DNA of 5,465 nt from Pseudomonadota bacterium. Its GTDB lineage: Bacteria > Pseudomonadota > Alphaproteobacteria > Rhizobiales > Hyphomicrobiaceae. The notes beneath the pieces are model-generated. The model saw only the letters and a list, made by a program, of their open reading frames with translations. It searched no databases and had not been told where the DNA came from. The translations under genes and the position numbers were made by a program. Numbering within the stretch: the stretch's first letter is position 1; each line of letters begins with the position of its first letter. The stretch is taken from assembly GCA_023430315.1 (NCBI GenBank), contig JAEZAW010000337.1, forward strand, positions 1-5,465. The letters run 5' to 3'. Positions 4,692-5,465 of this stretch are shown in pieces.

Positions 4692-5465
4692 ATGGATCTC
4701 GGCATCAAGGGCAGGACGGCCATTGTCTGCGCGGCCTCGAAGGGCCTCGGAAAGGGCACGGCGCTGGCGCTCGCACAGGAGGGCGTGAACCTCTTCATCA
4801 CGGCGCGCACCAAGGCCGATATCGAGGCTGCCGCCGACGAGATCCGCAAGGCGACAGGCGTCAAGGTCACCGCGATCGCGGGCGACATCACCACCGAGGA
4901 AGGCCGCAAGGCGGTGCTTGCCGCCTGCCCGAACCCCGACATCCTGATCAACAATGCGGGTGGCCCGCCACCGGGCGACTTCAAGGACTTCACGCTCGAT
5001 GACTGGCGCAAGGCCGTCGAGTGGAACATGATCACGCCGATCGCGCTGATCAAAGCCACCGTCTATGGCATGATGGATCGCGGGTTCGGCCGCATCGTCA
5101 ACATCACCTCGCAATCCGTGAAGGCGCCGATCGCCTCGCTCGAGCTCTCCAACGGCGCGCGCACGGGCCTCACCGGTGCCATCGCGGTCATCGCACGCAA
5201 GGCCGTGCGCAAGAACGTGACCATCAACAATATCCTGCCCGGCCCCTTCGATACGGATCGCCTGCGCGGTTCGACGAAGAAATACGCAGAGATGAAGGGC
5301 GTCTCGGTCGAGCAGGCGCTCGAGGAACGCAAGTCCACAAATCCTGCCGGCCGCTTCGGCAATACGGAAGAGTTCGGCGCGGCAGCCGCGTTCCTCTGCT
5401 CGAAGCACGCCGGCTACATCACCGGCCAGAACCTGCTCCTCGACGGCGGCAGCTTCCCGGGCTCG
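4692..5465 (+). CDS. SDR-family oxidoreductase, FabG-like with altered active site (3' end cut by window)
   Basis: A Rossmann-fold short-chain dehydrogenase/reductase, 258 codons open to the window edge, probably lacking only a few residues and the stop. Visible parts are the N-terminal nucleotide loop CAASKGLG (13-20) where classical members have TGxxxGIG, NNAG (87-90), N112, the catalytic-type serine S140 in VNITS (136-140), LPGP (182-185) and the C-terminal ITGQNLLLDGGS (243-254). The YxxxK active site is not present: the aligned segment is SNGAR (153-157), so Tyr becomes Ser and Lys becomes Arg. I recall a recognised SDR subgroup resembling beta-ketoacyl-ACP reductase but with imperfect NAD-binding and catalytic motifs, and this protein fits it. 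An annotation as 3-oxoacyl-ACP reductase would therefore be doubtful. ATG 4692 has AGGAG about seven bases upstream. The gene is divergent from paralog A. Substrate unknown. Confidence 0.94.
   Translation, partial: MDLGIKGRTAIVCAASKGLGKGTALALAQEGVNLFITARTKADIEAAADEIRKATGVKVTAIAGDITTEEGRKAVLAACPNPDILINNAGGPPPGDFKDFTLDDWRKAVEWNMITPIALIKATVYGMMDRGFGRIVNITSQSVKAPIASLELSNGARTGLTGAIAVIARKAVRKNVTINNILPGPFDTDRLRGSTKKYAEMKGVSVEQALEERKSTNPAGRFGNTEEFGAAAAFLCSKHAGYITGQNLLLDGGSFPGS

Noticed and set aside
3994..4788. 264-codon plus-strand frame across paralog A into the SDR gene
   Set aside because: It overlaps two real genes, crosses the promoter region and shows no fold or motif.
4641..5408. 255-codon minus-strand frame opposite the SDR gene
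   Set aside because: Antisense shadow. The SDR motifs on the plus strand explain the open frame.

Overview
The window is a GC-rich piece of bacterial chromosome. The codon use, the style of the proteins and the FosX type all suggest an alphaproteobacterium, most likely of the Hyphomicrobiales (Bosea/Bradyrhizobium/Rhodoplanes-like). This placement rests on protein resemblance recalled from memory, not on a search. No rRNA, tRNA, CRISPR array, transposase or phage gene was seen.

Layout. The left part (1-1513) reads on the plus strand: a fosX-type fosfomycin hydrolase gene (131-550), a GC-rich palindromic spacer, a second vicinal-oxygen-chelate (VOC) protein gene that has lost two of the three usual metal ligands (732-1148), and a decayed gene for a small secreted cysteine-containing protein (about 1157-1513). 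The middle (1521-4518) reads on the minus strand. It holds four paralogous NTF2/SnoaL-like genes, called here in transcription order A (3997-4518), B (3448-3969), C (2071-2541) and D (1521-1997), with a GNAT acetyltransferase gene (2714-3322) between B and C. The right end (4692-5465) is a plus-strand SDR-family gene with a substituted active site. It is cut by the window edge and probably lacks only its last few codons.

How the genes relate. A and B are 27 bp apart and look co-transcribed, from a TTGACA-type promoter in the A/SDR divergent intergenic region. C has a plausible promoter of its own and probably carries D, 73 bp downstream. The four NTF2-like proteins align without gaps for about 130 residues and share an unusually long set of polar residues, so they arose by local duplication. 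Their function is not recognisable from sequence. FosX is the only gene whose biochemical role can be named with confidence. Nothing here joins the genes into one known pathway. The most unusual feature is the local expansion of the NTF2-like family, sorted into an A/B pair and a C/D pair on either side of the acetyltransferase gene.
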